This document shows positions 25,921 through 34,706 of a DNA stretch of 64,000 nucleotides, piece by piece (position 1 is the stretch's first letter; each line of letters opens with the position of its first letter). A program made the translations under genes and the position numbers. The stretch comes from CAVVIG01 sp050249955 (GTDB lineage Bacteria > Acidobacteriota > Vicinamibacteria > Vicinamibacterales > CAVVIG01). The stretch lies in assembly GCA_050249955.1 (NCBI GenBank), contig JBFWPN010000001.1, positions 434,001 through 498,000 on the forward strand, read 5' to 3'. Below the pieces are notes generated by a model. It did no database searches. It saw nothing but the letters and a program-made list of their open reading frames with translations, and was not told where the DNA came from.

Positions 25921-26910
25921 ATGCATACGAATCCACGACTCACCCTGGCGCTCCTGGCGCTTGCCGCGGCGACGGCCTGCTCCAGGCCTGCGGCCACGTC
26001 CGACACCCAGCCGCGACTGCGGTACCAGCTGAATGGCCCGCTCATCCCGGCGAGGATGACGATGGTGACCGCGTGGGACTTCCCGCAGAACCCGCTGACC
26101 GACAAGGGCCTGGACCAGTCCAAGCTGTCCAAGGAGATCCAGCTCGGGTATCGGCTGTTCACCAACACCCCCGCCGAGGCCGAGCGCTTCGTCCCGGGCG
26201 AGATGTCCTGCAACAACTGCCACTTGAACGGCGGGCAGCGGGAACGGGCCATGCCGCTGGTGGCGATCTCCGGGGTGTTCCCTGAATACAACCGCCGCGC
26301 CGGTCGCCTCATCAGCCTGAACGACCGCATCGTCGACTGTTTCCTGCGGAGCATGAACGCGACCGACCGGCTCGAACGCGATGCCGACGGCAACATCGTC
26401 GGCAATGCGGCCGACGTCCTGCCCAACCCGACGTCGCGGGAGGTGATGGCGATCGCGGCCTACCTGAACTGGATCTCGCGGGGGAACGCGATCGGCAAGA
26501 GCCCCTCGTGGCGCGGGCAGAACGCGATTCCGCAAGCGTCCCTGATCCCGATGGACAAGCTGGATCCGGTGAAGGGAGAGGCAACCTTCAAGGAACGCTG
26601 TGCGTCGTGCCACGGCCCCGATGGTCAGGGCGTGTTCGTGGGAGACAAGAAACCCGGTCCGCTGTGGGGCCCGAAGTCCTGGAACGACGGCGCCGGGGCG
26701 GCGCGCACCTATACGCTGGCGGGCATCATCCGGTACACGATGCCGTACCTGGACCCGGGCAACATGACGGATGAAGAGGCGCTGAACGTGGCGGCATACA
26801 TCACGTCGAAGCCGCGCCCTTCCTATCCGTTCAAGGACCGCGACTACCAGGTCGATCCGCTCCCGATCGACGCCGTCTACTATCCGAAGCGGCCGGTCGC
26901 GACGCAGTAG
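25921..26910 (+). CDS. Di-haem cytochrome c lipoprotein (TsdA/SoxA-like)
   Basis: A 329-residue exported protein with a lipobox ending at C20 (LAAATAC). Two haem-binding motifs are seen: C97-NNC-H101 and C227-ASC-H231. The layout (two cytochrome c domains, NCHLNGGQ after the first haem, PNPTSREVMAIAAYLNWISRG between) resembles thiosulfate dehydrogenase TsdA and related cytochromes. Opposite it, 74 bases away, lie the DsrE-like and DUF442 genes, supporting a sulfur-redox role (inference). It could also be a general electron carrier. Confidence 0.82.
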   Translation: MHTNPRLTLALLALAAATACSRPAATSDTQPRLRYQLNGPLIPARMTMVTAWDFPQNPLTDKGLDQSKLSKEIQLGYRLFTNTPAEAERFVPGEMSCNNCHLNGGQRERAMPLVAISGVFPEYNRRAGRLISLNDRIVDCFLRSMNATDRLERDADGNIVGNAADVLPNPTSREVMAIAAYLNWISRGNAIGKSPSWRGQNAIPQASLIPMDKLDPVKGEATFKERCASCHGPDGQGVFVGDKKPGPLWGPKSWNDGAGAARTYTLAGIIRYTMPYLDPGNMTDEEALNVAAYITSKPRPSYPFKDRDYQVDPLPIDAVYYPKRPVATQ

Positions 26911-26958
26911 CCCTGGCTCCGGCCCTGCCTCCTGCGTCGCTGGCCGCCGGGCCGGCGC

Positions 26959-27435
26959 TCAGAACGCCGGCCGCATCGCGAAGCTGCCCACCACCGGACG
27001 CGCGAGCGCCGCGAAGTCGTCGTAGCGCATGCAGACGGCATCGCCGTGGGTGCCACCGTTGAAAACCACCTGGGGCTGCGCAGCCAGCGCGATGTCGACG
27101 AACACGGGCTGGTTGTAGAGCGGACCGAGCGGGGGCATCGCACCCGGCTCACAGTCCGGATAGAGCTCGGCGAGTTCCTCCTCGGTCGCCAGGCGAATGC
27201 GCTCGGCACCGGTCAGGAGCAGCAGTTGTTCGAGGTCGATCACCAGGTCGGCAGGGACGACCGCCATGATCGGCTCGCCATCGGCGAAGAACACCACGGG
27301 CTTGGCCCAGTCCCGACCCGAGATGTGGGTAACCGCCGCTTCCTCCTGGGCGGTGTACGCCGGTACGTGCGGGAAGACGCTGTACGCGACGTTGGACTGC
27401 CTGAGAAACTCCTGAACCAGTTCCGTGACTGCCAT
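26959..27435 (-). CDS. YbaK/ProX-type aminoacyl-tRNA deacylase-like protein
   Basis: A 158-residue YbaK-fold protein that hydrolyses mischarged tRNA or related substrates. Typical pieces are the N-terminal LRQSNVAYSVFPHVPAYTAQE, KPVVFFADGEPIMAVVPAD with the substrate-pocket residues, PLGPLYNQPVFVD and NGGTHGDAVCMRYDDF near the end. A good AAGGAGG site lies before ATG 27435. Not linked to a tRNA synthetase here; it follows the second Usp gene in the same orientation, 225 bases after it. Confidence 0.88.
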   Translation of the reverse strand: MAVTELVQEFLRQSNVAYSVFPHVPAYTAQEEAAVTHISGRDWAKPVVFFADGEPIMAVVPADLVIDLEQLLLLTGAERIRLATEEELAELYPDCEPGAMPPLGPLYNQPVFVDIALAAQPQVVFNGGTHGDAVCMRYDDFAALARPVVGSFAMRPAF

Positions 27436-27660
27436 GCCCCGCCTCCTTCATGCGAGGGGTCGTGGGGTCACCACCGCCCCTGTCCGTTCGCCTCCTGCCG
27501 GAACCGCGCGCCTGTGAACTGTGTGCTGGCCGGTACTGCAAGGTACCTGCCTCGCGCACGATGCGGGAACTCCGGGCGAATCGCCGGGGGCAGTCAGCGC
27601 GACACCCTCGCCCGACTCCGAAGTACCGGCGGTGCCACCGGAAAGGCGGCGACGGGACGG

Positions 27661-28557
27661 TCAGCGCGTCAGCGTGAGCACCGGACACGTGGCCCGGCGG
27701 ATCACCTGGTTGGTGGTCGACCCGAAGAGGATCAGGTCGAGCGCGTTCCGGCCGTGGACACCCAGGACGATCAGGTCGGCGTGGGTCTCGGCTGCCGCCG
27801 CGAGCAGCTGCTCGTAGGGCCGGCCGTGCGCGAGCCGGATCGAGGGCTCGCACCAGGTCCGGATGTCGTCGGTGACCAGCGCCTCGAGCCGCGTCCTGGC
27901 GTCGTCATGCACGGCGGACCGGTAGGCCCCCATGTCGAACGGCAGCGTGATGTCCGCCTCCGCCGAGGGCGGGAACTCGAGGACGTGCATCAGCGTGAGC
28001 GCCGCGTCGGACTCCTTGGCGAGCGACACGGCGTAGCGCAGTGCCGCCATCGAGGGCTCGGAGAAGTCGAGCCCGCACAGCACCCGCTTGAACGGCAGCT
28101 TCGACGTGGACACCGTGGGCGGCGGTACCGTGACCACCGGGCAGGGGGCCGTCCGGACCACCTTCTCGGTGACCGACCCGAGCAGCAGGCGGTCGAAGCC
28201 GCTGCGGCCGTGCGTACCGAGGACGATCAGGTCGGCGTCGATCCGTCCCGCGACCTCGACGATCCGGGATGCCGGGGTGTTGCCGTCGACCGCCATGACA
28301 TCGCCCATCACCCCGGCGGCACGCACCGGCGCGAGCCACTGGTGGAGGCGGCTCTCGGCGTCCTCGAGCGTCGCGACCGGGCCACCGCCCATGTCGGTGA
28401 ACAGGATGGGCGGTTCGACGAGGAACGCGGGATGGCGGACATGCAGCGCGGTGATGCGCGCCCGATACCAGCCCGCAATCATCACGGCGTGCTCCAGTGC
28501 GTGCTGTGACGCATCGGAGAAGTCCACCGGGCAGAGAATACGGCGAATCTCCAACAT
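27661..28557 (-). CDS. Universal stress protein, tandem UspA domains
   Basis: A 298-residue cytoplasmic protein with two complete UspA domains. Both have the nucleotide loop: GTHGRSGFDRLLLGSVTEKV and GVHGRNALDLILFGSTTNQV, each followed by the CPV-x-(T/V) strand. It is more regular than the Usp at 13762. GGAGGC 7 bases before ATG 28557 decides this start over an in-frame ATG 9 codons upstream. Probably induced by stress or starvation; no control site is obvious in the 28558-28711 gap except the palindrome at 28667. Confidence 0.93.
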   Translation of the reverse strand: MLEIRRILCPVDFSDASQHALEHAVMIAGWYRARITALHVRHPAFLVEPPILFTDMGGGPVATLEDAESRLHQWLAPVRAAGVMGDVMAVDGNTPASRIVEVAGRIDADLIVLGTHGRSGFDRLLLGSVTEKVVRTAPCPVVTVPPPTVSTSKLPFKRVLCGLDFSEPSMAALRYAVSLAKESDAALTLMHVLEFPPSAEADITLPFDMGAYRSAVHDDARTRLEALVTDDIRTWCEPSIRLAHGRPYEQLLAAAAETHADLIVLGVHGRNALDLILFGSTTNQVIRRATCPVLTLTR

Positions 28558-28666
28558 ACGCGCCTCCATCCTGCACGACTGCAATTTCCCTGCTGCCCGG
28601 CCGATTCATCGATTACGGCCGGAATCTCGACGTGGCGGATGCGACGCCCGCGGATGAGTTCGAAAA

Positions 28667-28684
28667 CTGCCGGTTTGCCGGCAG
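28667..28684. repeat. Palindrome CTGCCGG-N4-CCGGCAG
   Basis: A perfect 7-bp inverted repeat in the gap between the divergent Usp and MepK-like genes, 10 bases before a TATGAT box. A one-mismatch copy occurs at 46826-46843 upstream of the chemoreceptor gene. Confidence 0.4.
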
Positions 28685-28711
28685 CACCTGCGTATGATGG
28701 ATGGCGAAGTC

Positions 28712-29269
28712 ATGAGCAAGACCCTCTCCCGCCGCGCGTTCCTGTCTTCTCTCGCGGCCGGCGTGCCACTGCTCGCGCTCACCCCATCGGTCGCCTCCGC
28801 GACCACGGGCGCGGCCGCGGGCCTTGGCACACGAGCCCTGAACTTCACCCACACGCACACGGGTGAACGGCTGCAGGTCGAGTACTTCAGCGCAGGCACG
28901 TACCTGCCCGATGCCCTCTCGACCGTGAACCATTTCCTGCGGGACTTCCGCACCGGCGACGTGCACGACATCGACGCCGGCCTGCTCGACCTGCTGCACA
29001 CGCTCACGTCACTGACCGGCACGGCCAGGCCGTTCCAGGTGATCTCCGGCTACCGATCGCCCAACACCAACGCGATGCTGCGCCAGCGGTCGGAGGGCGT
29101 GGCTGCCGGCTCGCTGCACATGACGGGGCAGGCCATCGACATCCGCCTGGCTGACATTCCGCTCGCGAAGCTCCGCGCCGCCGCGCGCACGGTGGGCCGC
29201 GGAGGCGTCGGCTACTACCCGGCGTCCGACTTCGTGCACGTCGACACGGGCCGCGTCAGGACCTGGTAG
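28712..29269 (+). CDS. Tat-exported DUF882/MepK-like murein endopeptidase
   Basis: A 185-residue protein with a twin-arginine leader (SRRAFLSSLAAG) and an M15-like zinc peptidase domain (YcbK/MepK, DUF882). Zinc and catalytic motifs are ISGYRSPNTNAML, SLHMTGQAIDIRL and DFVHVDTG. In E. coli MepK cuts 3-3 cross-links in peptidoglycan. The LdtD-like gene that would make such links lies convergently 4 bases away, as ycbB and ycbK are neighbours in E. coli. Start: ATG 28712 is chosen over ATGs at 28694 and 28697, which would sit inside a TATGAT box. Confidence 0.88.
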   Translation: MSKTLSRRAFLSSLAAGVPLLALTPSVASATTGAAAGLGTRALNFTHTHTGERLQVEYFSAGTYLPDALSTVNHFLRDFRTGDVHDIDAGLLDLLHTLTSLTGTARPFQVISGYRSPNTNAMLRQRSEGVAAGSLHMTGQAIDIRLADIPLAKLRAAARTVGRGGVGYYPASDFVHVDTGRVRTW

Positions 29270-29273
29270 CCCG

Positions 29274-30908
29274 TCACCGCCCCGCCTCGACCGACCGCGC
29301 GCGCAGCGCCGCATCGAGGCGGGTGTCGTGACGATAGATGTCCTCGGCAAATGCCGCCTGCCCCCTGTCCAGCAGCACGGCGGCCGTCGAGTAGAGCAGC
29401 ATCACGGTCACCGGCGGCGTCACCGTTACACGCGAGGAGTGCGGAGCAAGCGAGGCGGCTTCCACACGCTCGCGGGTCCAGCCCTGGTCACCCAGGATCC
29501 ATGTCGCAAGCCCCACCGGGTCCTCGACCCGGACGCACCCATGGCTGAAGTCGCGTCGGCTGCGGGCGAAGAGCGACTGCGCCGGCGTGCCGTGCATGTA
29601 GACGTCGTGCTGGTTGGGGAACGAGAACTTGATCAGCCCCAGCGCGTTGTCCGGTCCCTGCTGCTGGCGGAGCCTCACGGTGCCCGCGCGCAGTCGCGCC
29701 AGGTTCTCTGGCGTCGTGTCGACCACCGGCGAGAGGTCGCCCTGTCCGGCCACGAGTTCCATCCGCTCCCGCTGCAGGTAGCCGGGGTCCCTCGCCAGGC
29801 GAGGCAGGATCTCCTTCCGGACGATTGAAGTCGGGACGTTCCAGTACGGTCGGAAGATGACCTCGGTCAGTGTGGCCGAGAGAACCGGCGTCTGGGTGTG
29901 CACGGCACGGCCCACAATGGTCCCGGTCGTGAACGACGGCGCCCCCGATGGCGGATGACTGTCCCACCCGAGCAGCCGGAACATCGGGATGTTCACGAGC
30001 ACCAGCCGCCCCGCACGGTCATGCGGCACCCAGCGGAGCCGTTCCATTGCCAGCTCGATCTGCCGCACGCGCGTCGTGAGCGGCACCGCCAGGGCGGCAC
30101 GCGTCTGCCTGCCGAGGACACCGTCTGCCTCGAGGCCATGCCGGCGCTGGAAGCGCTTCAGCGCCTCCACCACCGATCCGGCATGGACCGCCTCGCCATT
30201 CGCATCCGACGCGTCCAGATCGCCCAGGAACACGAGTCGCTGCCGGAGCGCAGTCGCGCCGACGAAGGGCTCGCCTGGCCGCACGGACGGCGCATCGAGG
30301 TCGACCTGATAGGGGCGCTCCGCGTGCGCGCGCTCGCGGTAGTGCGCCAGGACGTAGGCCAGGGCACGATACTGCACCGACCGCGGCGCCCACGCACGCA
30401 CCGCGTCAATCACCTGTCGCCGGTCGGCCGCCTCGCGAAGCACCGCGGCGAAGTCGTGGCGATCGCGGGGCAGGTCGAGGGTGAACCCCATCGCCCGTGG
30501 GTCGACACGACCACCGTGGAGGTCGGCGAGGTACCGCAGCATCGCACCGCTCAGCGCGACGTCGCAGGCGGCCACCGCTTCCGGGTCAGCCGCGCGCACG
30601 AAACGATCGACCGCGCGCGCTTCCCCGGCCAGCGCATGCAGGCGGCCGGTCTCGTAGTCGGCCGGGGCGAGCCCCTCGTCGGCAGCGGCCTCGAGTACAC
30701 GCAGCGCGTCGCGCCCGGCCGCCATGAGTTCACCATCCCGGCCCAGCCACAGCGGCGCGAACCCGCGCGGCTCGTACAACGCGACCAGTTCCGCCCGGGG
30801 CCGAACCTGACGCTCGAGCGCGTCCTGAACAGACTCGGGCACCGGCTGGGGCGCAAGGGTGCCGAGGGCAGCAACAGCCACGAGGCACGGAACGAGAACC
30901 CGGCGCAT
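29274..30908 (-). CDS. L,D-transpeptidase, LdtD/YcbB type
   Basis: A 544-residue exported enzyme that makes 3-3 cross-links in peptidoglycan. A signal peptide covers residues 1-20. Then come an N-terminal scaffold region, a peptidoglycan-binding domain (VEALKRFQRRHGLEADGVLG, about 240-290) and a YkuD catalytic domain with the active-site C458 in FSHGCVRVEDP and an upstream HGT motif (VYMHGTPAQ). Length and order match E. coli LdtD. The ATG at 30908 begins a clear signal peptide; the 14 codons upstream do not. Confidence 0.93.
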   Translation of the reverse strand: MRRVLVPCLVAVAALGTLAPQPVPESVQDALERQVRPRAELVALYEPRGFAPLWLGRDGELMAAGRDALRVLEAAADEGLAPADYETGRLHALAGEARAVDRFVRAADPEAVAACDVALSGAMLRYLADLHGGRVDPRAMGFTLDLPRDRHDFAAVLREAADRRQVIDAVRAWAPRSVQYRALAYVLAHYRERAHAERPYQVDLDAPSVRPGEPFVGATALRQRLVFLGDLDASDANGEAVHAGSVVEALKRFQRRHGLEADGVLGRQTRAALAVPLTTRVRQIELAMERLRWVPHDRAGRLVLVNIPMFRLLGWDSHPPSGAPSFTTGTIVGRAVHTQTPVLSATLTEVIFRPYWNVPTSIVRKEILPRLARDPGYLQRERMELVAGQGDLSPVVDTTPENLARLRAGTVRLRQQQGPDNALGLIKFSFPNQHDVYMHGTPAQSLFARSRRDFSHGCVRVEDPVGLATWILGDQGWTRERVEAASLAPHSSRVTVTPPVTVMLLYSTAAVLLDRGQAAFAEDIYRHDTRLDAALRARSVEAGR

Positions 30909-31083
30909 GTGGGCCTCAATCTCCGAGTGGTGCAAATCGCCGCCCACCACCGGTGCCCATCACGGCCGCGCGAAGGGCCTGCCACGGCCTCACGCCGCCG
31001 CCAATCCGCCATCCCATCCGAATTGCCGCTGCCCTGCCGAGGCCTGTGAGCCGGTCTGCCCGCCCTCCGCGCATTCCCAGGTG

Positions 31084-31911
31084 ATGACCAACCTGCCTCG
31101 CCTTGCCGCCCTCGGTCTCATCCTCGCCCCGGTGCTGCATGGCACCGCCGCTCACGGTGCCGAACTGACGGCCACGACCCGCGCCGCCTTCGACCGCTAC
31201 GTCCTCGAGTCGGAACTGCGCATGGACGACGACGAGCGGCGTGGACGGTTCCTGTGGCCGGACCGACTGCCCACAGCGGAACGGAGCCGGCAGTTCGAGG
31301 GCGTGAAGCAGGGGGCCATCCTGGTGGAGCGCCTGGAGACCCGGCCGGGCGACAAACGGATCGACATCCCGGACGGACTCACCCACCACTGGGTCGGCCT
31401 TGTGTTCGTGCCCGGAGTGAACGTTGACGCGGTCCTGGGGCTGCTGCAGGACTACGACCGGCACGCCTCCATCTACGCTCCGCGCATTGCCCGCTCGCAG
31501 ACGCGCGCCCGCAACGGCGGCACCATCGACTTCCACCTGCGCTTCGTGATGACGAAGATGATCACGGTGGTGATGGACAGCGAGAACCACGCGGTGTTCT
31601 CACGCCCCTCTCCCCACAGGGTCTCCGGTCGCATCGTGAGTACACAACTTCAGGAAGTGGAGGACGCTGGCCTGCCCGGCGAGCGCCACAGGCCCGCGGG
31701 TCGCGACAGCGGCTACCTCTGGCGGTTGCATACGTACTGGCGGCTGGTCGGCCAGGACGGTGGCACGTACGTGCAGTGCGAGTCGATCTCATTGACGCGC
31801 GACATCCCCCTGGGGTTGGGATGGGTCGTCGGTCCGTTCGTCGCGAGCCTGCCTCGCGAATCGCTGGAGTTCACGCTCGACACCACACGTGCAGCGCTGC
31901 GTGCACGGTGA
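31084..31911 (+). CDS. Secreted protein with SRPBCC-like fold, unknown role
   Basis: A 275-residue protein with a signal peptide (GLILAPVLHGTAAHGAE). The mature chain looks like a START/SRPBCC-type lipid-binding fold: HHWVGLVFVPGVNVDAVLGL, LQDYDRHASIYAPRIARSQ and TYWRLVGQDGGTYVQCESIS fit the helix-grip pattern. I know no function for it. A GTG at 31081 directly before the ATG is an equal start. The next gene downstream is convergent. Confidence 0.72.
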   Translation: MTNLPRLAALGLILAPVLHGTAAHGAELTATTRAAFDRYVLESELRMDDDERRGRFLWPDRLPTAERSRQFEGVKQGAILVERLETRPGDKRIDIPDGLTHHWVGLVFVPGVNVDAVLGLLQDYDRHASIYAPRIARSQTRARNGGTIDFHLRFVMTKMITVVMDSENHAVFSRPSPHRVSGRIVSTQLQEVEDAGLPGERHRPAGRDSGYLWRLHTYWRLVGQDGGTYVQCESISLTRDIPLGLGWVVGPFVASLPRESLEFTLDTTRAALRAR

Positions 31912-31981
31912 CCGTTGAAGCCGCCGGCGACGCCGGGGACGACGACGCCGATGGGGCGCAGTGCGGCGACGCGGCGTGTCG

Positions 31982-32251
31982 CTACGCGGCGGGAATCCTG
32001 CGGCCCCTGGACGGCACGCGCTGCACTTTCAGCGGGGTTGCCCCCTCGACACGCACGAATGCACCCTCGCGGGTGCGCAGGAGGAAGCCGTTGTCGACCA
32101 GTTCGGTGAGGACGGCCGTGCAGAGGGAAGGTTCGAGCGCCCAGAGGCGGCGGGCCTGCGGCTCGGTCAACCGGAGACCAGGCATCTCCAGGAATTCACC
32201 TCGAACGCGACGAAGGATGTCTTCACGGCGATGAGCGCGGGGTGCCTGCAT
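31982..32251 (-). CDS. Small protein, winged-helix-like, unknown
   Basis: An 89-residue cytoplasmic protein with AGGAGG 7 bases before ATG 32251. The pattern (RREDILRRVRGEFLEMPGL, LTEPQARRLWALEPSLCTAV, LTELVDNGFLLRTREGAFVRV) reads as helix-turn-helix plus wing, typical of small DNA-binding or regulatory proteins, but no catalytic or ligand site is visible. A TATAGT box lies about 40 bases upstream (32288-32293). Confidence 0.7.
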   Translation of the reverse strand: MQAPRAHRREDILRRVRGEFLEMPGLRLTEPQARRLWALEPSLCTAVLTELVDNGFLLRTREGAFVRVEGATPLKVQRVPSRGRRIPAA

Positions 32252-32485
32252 GTCCCGTCCTCCTGTGGTGACCGGATTTCGTCCCCCACTATAGCGCCGC
32301 GACATGTGAAATAGATGAAAAACAGGCGCAATTTCGTATGGAAGAGCTGACTCGCGAGGCTACCGATCAGGTGGAAACTTTTGCGGAGACCGCGGCGTCA
32401 GAACGGGTCGGAGAGGTTCGAACGAACACGAACCCGTGCGGCGTGGACGGGTCAGCCACACCGCACAAACGGAAAGGAGTCTCGT

Positions 32486-32869
32486 ATGCGCGGTCTGAAG
32501 ACAGTCGCGCTGCTGGCGGGGCTTTTCGTCTGCGTCTCCGCCGCAGCCGTCCGGGCTCATCAGCCTCCGAGCCCGGCCGTGGTCCTGTCCGTCACCCTTC
32601 CCGATGGTCAGGTCAAGCAACTCGACACGTATGAAAGCGGACTGGTCACTGTCACGGTGAGCAACCGCGAGTACGGCTTCCGTCCCACGATGCACGACGA
32701 TGCCGGCACCAGGATGACCATCACGGTGTTCGACATGGGCGGGAACACGGAAGGGGTGCGTGAGGTGGGCTCCGTCGAGGTCAAGGGCGGCGGGCCGTCT
32801 GTGTCCACCCGCACGTCGCCGGCATTCAAGGTGCAGGCGAGGAAGGCTGCAGGCACCCAGGCGACGTAG
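32486..32869 (+). CDS. Small exported protein of unknown function
   Basis: A 127-residue protein with a signal peptide (LLAGLFVCVSAAAVRAHQ) and a compact, probably beta-rich mature part (VVLSVTLPDGQVKQL, YGFRPTMHDDAGTRMTITVF). No cysteines are left after cleavage and there is no known domain. GGAAAGGAG lies 8 bases before ATG 32486, a strong ribosome site. Single gene, ended by a large hairpin. Confidence 0.75.
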   Translation: MRGLKTVALLAGLFVCVSAAAVRAHQPPSPAVVLSVTLPDGQVKQLDTYESGLVTVTVSNREYGFRPTMHDDAGTRMTITVFDMGGNTEGVREVGSVEVKGGGPSVSTRTSPAFKVQARKAAGTQAT

Positions 32870-32892
32870 GAGCCGTCGCCTCGGTGCTCTTC

Positions 32893-32939
32893 GCATGTCG
32901 TGCCGCGTCGCCGTGCCTGGTCGGCGCGGCACGGCATGC
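32893..32939. terminator. Large bidirectional hairpin
   Basis: A 15-bp stem with one G-U pair (32893-32907 against 32925-32939, core CGTGCCGCG/CGCGGCACG) and a 17-base loop fills the 75-base gap between two converging genes. No T-run; the symmetry suits termination from both sides. Confidence 0.55.
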
Positions 32940-32944
32940 CGGTG

Positions 32945-33754
32945 TCAGGCGGCCGGATCGGAGCCTTCGCGTCCGCGCGCCTGCCATTCCACCACCACCG
33001 CGTCGCCGCCCGGGGCCTCGCGAACCAGTCCGGTCCCGAACAGCGACGTCAGGTCCCTCGGCGCGTGCGCCGCCAGGGTCAGCAGTTCCGAGCGAAGCGT
33101 CTGCTCTGCCGTCGAGGACAGATCCTCGAAGCGGAGGAGGCAGCCGACGCCTTCGTCGACCGCTACGACCGTGCCGCTCACGCTCAGCGCCCGTCCGGGC
33201 GCGAAGTGAATCCGCAGCAGCGCGAACTGATCGAGCCCCAGCGCATCGTCGGTGCGCAGGCAGCAGCCGGTCTGGGAGAGATTGGTGACGCTGGCGGCCC
33301 TGGCTCCCTCAGGGGTGAGCCACTCGCCCTCGAGCGGGCCCTCGATCCGCGACGCAAAGAGCGGCAGCGGTTCCGCAACCGACGGTCCCGGTGCGGGCAG
33401 TGAGCTGCGCAGGTCGAGATCGCTGCGAAACCGCATGGCGGTTCGGTAGATCAGTTCGCCGCTCGTGCCGACCGAGACCAGCTCGGTGCGGATCACTTCG
33501 CCGTGCGCCTCGATGCTGCGGTCGGCGGCATCGACGATGACGACCGTGCCACGGCGTCCCGGCTGGAGCCTGGCCGTCGTTTCCATGAGCACACCCCCGC
33601 TCGAGATGTTGACGAGCCGGGCAGTGTCGCCCGCCGCCGGCTGTACGTGGCGGATCCAGGGCACTTCGTGGGGCTGGAGACGGCGGTTCACCCGGCGCTC
33701 GGCGCGCCAGGCCGGGAGCGGAACGACGTCCTTGGGCGAAGGTGTGGGCTGCAT
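32945..33754 (-). CDS. PilZ-domain protein, probable c-di-GMP effector
   Basis: A 269-residue cytoplasmic protein with two PilZ-like halves. The first has WRAERRVNRRLQPHE (an R-x3-R-type c-di-GMP arginine motif) and NISSGGVLMETTARL (the (D/N)-x-S-x-x-G motif). The second has NLSQTGCCLRTDDAL, a degenerate copy without the arginine motif. It probably binds c-di-GMP through the first half. The ATG at 33754 is chosen because the 77 codons of open frame upstream are low-complexity and overlap the divergent esterase gene. Confidence 0.8.
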   Translation of the reverse strand: MQPTPSPKDVVPLPAWRAERRVNRRLQPHEVPWIRHVQPAAGDTARLVNISSGGVLMETTARLQPGRRGTVVIVDAADRSIEAHGEVIRTELVSVGTSGELIYRTAMRFRSDLDLRSSLPAPGPSVAEPLPLFASRIEGPLEGEWLTPEGARAASVTNLSQTGCCLRTDDALGLDQFALLRIHFAPGRALSVSGTVVAVDEGVGCLLRFEDLSSTAEQTLRSELLTLAAHAPRDLTSLFGTGLVREAPGGDAVVVEWQARGREGSDPAA

Positions 33755-33913
33755 CGGGCACCGATGAGGCAACCCGAGTACCAACTGCGATCGGGTACGC
33801 GCTGGCGCGGACCTACACGCGAAGGCGCGCAGCCCGGAGGCCGGGAGCGCCGGTCCGGTGTCCGAAGGATGGACACCGGGTCCCGGATTTCGACACACGC
33901 TACAATCGCCGCC

Positions 33914-34621
33914 ATGCGATGGCTCATCCGCGTGCTCCTGCTGCTCGTCATCGCGGTCCCGGCCGCGGAGGGGGCGGACATGCACGACCTGTCACTCCGC
34001 CTGCCCTCAGGGGCGAACGTCCTCTACGGCCTGTCGGTCCCCGACACGCCGGCACCGGCCGAGGGGCGTCCGCTGGTGCTGGCCCTGCACCCGGGCGGCC
34101 AGCGGATGCGCTACTACGGCAGTGCGTACGCAAGGGCGATCGTGATGCCGGCTCTCGCCCCGCTCGACGCCGTGATCGTCGCCCCCGACTGCCCGGGGGC
34201 CTCGTGGGCCGCCGACGACGCCGACAGCATGGTGATGGCGCTGCTCGACATGGTCCTGCGCGAGCACCGCATCGACCGGAAGCGGGTGCTCGTGGTCGGG
34301 TACAGCATGGGTGGACGGGGCACGTGGTTCATGGCGTCGCACCACCGCGACCTCTTCACCGCCGCGATTCCGATGGCGGCTTCCACCGGCAACGATGCCC
34401 AGGAGACGCTGGCGACGATGCCCACCTATGTGATCCACAGCCGGCGCGACGAGGTGGTACCCTTCGGTCCGGCGGAGCGCTCGGCCAGGGCTCTGGCCGA
34501 CCTCGGACGGAGGATCCGCTTCGAGGCGCTGGACGAACCCACCCATTACCAGATGGGCGCATATGTGCCGGCTCTGCGGCGGGCGCTCGAGTGGGTGCGG
34601 CGCGAGTGGGAGCGTCCCTGA
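33914..34621 (+). CDS. Exported alpha/beta hydrolase (esterase-like)
   Basis: A 235-residue protein with a signal peptide (RVLLLLVIAVPAAEGAD) and a PHB-depolymerase/feruloyl-esterase-like hydrolase fold. The nucleophile is in VVGYSMGGRGTW (G-x-S-x-G), the oxyanion strand is LVLALHPGG, the acid Asp is in HSRRDEVVPF and the His in EPTHYQMG. The substrate is unknown. The upstream open frame overlaps the PilZ gene antisense and is not coding. Confidence 0.85.
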   Translation: MRWLIRVLLLLVIAVPAAEGADMHDLSLRLPSGANVLYGLSVPDTPAPAEGRPLVLALHPGGQRMRYYGSAYARAIVMPALAPLDAVIVAPDCPGASWAADDADSMVMALLDMVLREHRIDRKRVLVVGYSMGGRGTWFMASHHRDLFTAAIPMAASTGNDAQETLATMPTYVIHSRRDEVVPFGPAERSARALADLGRRIRFEALDEPTHYQMGAYVPALRRALEWVRREWERP

Positions 34622-34706
34622 CCCGGAGCCGGACGGCACGCTGAGGACGAGGCAGCTGGCCTTGTGGCGCGCGGGGCCGATATAGAGAGGCGTGGAGCTC
34701 CAAGCC

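Noticed and set aside
28693..28698. TATGAT as a sigma-70 -10 box for the MepK-like gene
   Set aside because: No -35 hexamer at 16-18 bases upstream; TTGCCG is only 12 away. Kept only as a hint for start choice.
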